DNA of 64,000 bases. It comes from Komagataeibacter xylinus. Its GTDB lineage: Bacteria > Pseudomonadota > Alphaproteobacteria > Acetobacterales > Acetobacteraceae. The notes under the pieces are model-generated. The model saw nothing but the letters and a program-made list of their open reading frames with translations. It was not told the origin of the DNA and made no database searches. A program made the translations under genes and the position numbers. This document shows positions 63,084 through 64,000 of this stretch, piece after piece (position 1 is the stretch's first letter; each line of letters opens with the position of its first letter). The DNA lies in the NCBI RefSeq assembly GCF_009834365.1, contig NZ_CP041348.1, positions 1,233,501 to 1,297,500 of the forward strand. Direction: 5' to 3'.

Positions 63084-64000
63084 ATGAACATCGAGAAATT
63101 CACGGAACGTTCGCGCGGTTTCCTGCAGGCTGCCCAGACCATTGCCATGCGCGACTACAACCAGCAGTTGACACCCGAGCACCTGCTCAAGGCCCTGCTT
63201 GATGATGATCAGGGCGCCGCTTCCGCCCTGATCCGTGCCGCAGGCGGTGACGTGCCCGCCATTACCAGCGCCAACGAAGCCGCTCTTGCCAAGCTGCCAA
63301 AGGTGCAGGGCAGTGGCGCAGGCCAGCCCAGCGCCACCGGTGAACTGGTGCGCGTGCTTGATGCAGCCGAGCAGGCCGCACAGAAGGCGGGTGATGGCTT
63401 TGTTGCGCAGGACCGGCTGCTCGCCGCCATTGCCGCATCTGAAACACCTGCCGGTCAGGCCCTGCGTGCTGGTGGTGCCACGCCACAGGCGCTGGAAAAA
63501 GCCATTGCCACCATCCGCAAGGGACGCACCGTGGATAGCGAAAACGCCGAAGCCAATTTTGACGCGCTGAAGAAATATGCCCGCGACGTGACCGAGGTGG
63601 CCCTTCAGGGCAAGCTCGATCCGGTCATTGGCCGTGATGAGGAAATCCGCCGCGCCATTCAGGTGCTGGCACGCCGCAGCAAGAACAACCCGGTTCTGAT
63701 CGGTGAGCCAGGCGTTGGCAAGACCGCCATCGTTGAAGGGCTGGCCCAGCGTATCGTCAATGGCGACGTGCCCGAGGCGCTCAAGAACAAGAAGCTCCTC
63801 TCGCTCGACATGGGTGCGCTGGTTGCAGGTGCGAAGTTCCGTGGTGAGTTCGAGGAACGCCTGAAAGCGGTACTGAAGGAGATCGAGTCCGCCGAAGGCC
63901 AGATCATCCTGTTCATCGATGAGATGCACACCCTCGTGGGCGCAGGCCGCAGCGACGGCGCGATGGATGCCTCCAACCTCATCAAGCCCGAACTCGCCCG
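63084..64000 (+). CDS. clpB: ClpB ATP-dependent disaggregase (N-terminal part)
   Basis: The frame runs off the right edge after about 305 residues. It starts [22 protein letters not shown], the Clp N-domain, with a second repeat near [12 protein letters not shown]. The first AAA+ module follows, with [27 protein letters not shown], Walker [11 protein letters not shown] and Walker [16 protein letters not shown]. ClpB with DnaK rescues aggregated proteins after heat stress. GACGAAGAAACAT precedes the ATG. Confidence 0.95.
   Translation, partial: MNIEKFTERSRGFLQAAQTIAMRDYNQQLTPEHLLKALLDDDQGAASALIRAAGGDVPAITSANEAALAKLPKVQGSGAGQPSATGELVRVLDAAEQAAQKAGDGFVAQDRLLAAIAASETPAGQALRAGGATPQALEKAIATIRKGRTVDSENAEANFDALKKYARDVTEVALQGKLDPVIGRDEEIRRAIQVLARRSKNNPVLIGEPGVGKTAIVEGLAQRIVNGDVPEALKNKKLLSLDMGALVAGAKFRGEFEERLKAVLKEIESAEGQIILFIDEMHTLVGAGRSDGAMDASNLIKPELA

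Overview
The window looks like a chromosomal segment of an acetic acid bacterium (Acetobacteraceae, most like Komagataeibacter or Gluconacetobacter). The reasons are a GC-rich alphaproteobacterial background, a hopanoid operon with the HpnC/D/E route to squalene, an acetate kinase-phosphoketolase pair, alphaproteobacterial family proteins such as DUF3126, and an IS5-type transposase of a kind I associate with these bacteria. The genus is an inference from content, not from a marker gene.

1-6.3 kb holds the 5' part of hpnN, an HpnL-type membrane protein and a riboflavin operon (ribD-ribE-ribBA-ribH, minus strand) under an FMN riboswitch. 6.3-15 kb holds a divergent aquaporin-like protein, a porin, small proteins of unknown function, a MoeB/DsrE-like pair, an SH3 protein and pyruvate kinase. 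15-23.6 kb holds a prephenate/arogenate dehydrogenase, a second HpnL-like protein and hpnABCDE-hpnG; no squalene-hopene cyclase is present. 23.9-27.6 kb is ackA-xfp behind a perfect FNR-type box. 27.7-32.3 kb holds an amino-acid-type ABC transporter with a fused binding protein-permease, a LysR regulator and a class II aldolase.

32.4-43.6 kb is an AT-richer accessory island between an IS5-family element and the 3' end of a tRNA-Leu(TAA). It encodes a tyrosine recombinase, an AEP-type replication primase with antisense-RNA-like control units, a relaxase with a nested overlapping gene, a MobC-like protein and several unknown genes. It therefore looks like a mobilizable plasmid integrated at a tRNA gene. 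Its intergenic spaces carry a candidate oriT, a set of dyads GTCAACA-N8-TGTTGAC spaced 47 bp centre to centre, a 19-bp direct repeat and several perfect inverted repeats.

43.9-64 kb returns to core sequence: an AaeA-type efflux operon without its usual FUSC permease and with a MarR gene behind a long palindrome, two small membrane/stress-type proteins, a strikingly degenerate polyamine-type ABC operon, YcgN and YgjP-like proteins, a nitrilase-family gene with nadK, a CDF transporter, serB, miaA, ilvB-ilvH-ilvC, an FAH-family hydrolase, an aldo/keto reductase and the 5' part of clpB behind a sigma-32-like promoter.

An ~85-bp palindromic intergenic element occurs nine times in the core sequence, in both orientations, plus one probable decayed copy. 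It is absent from the island.
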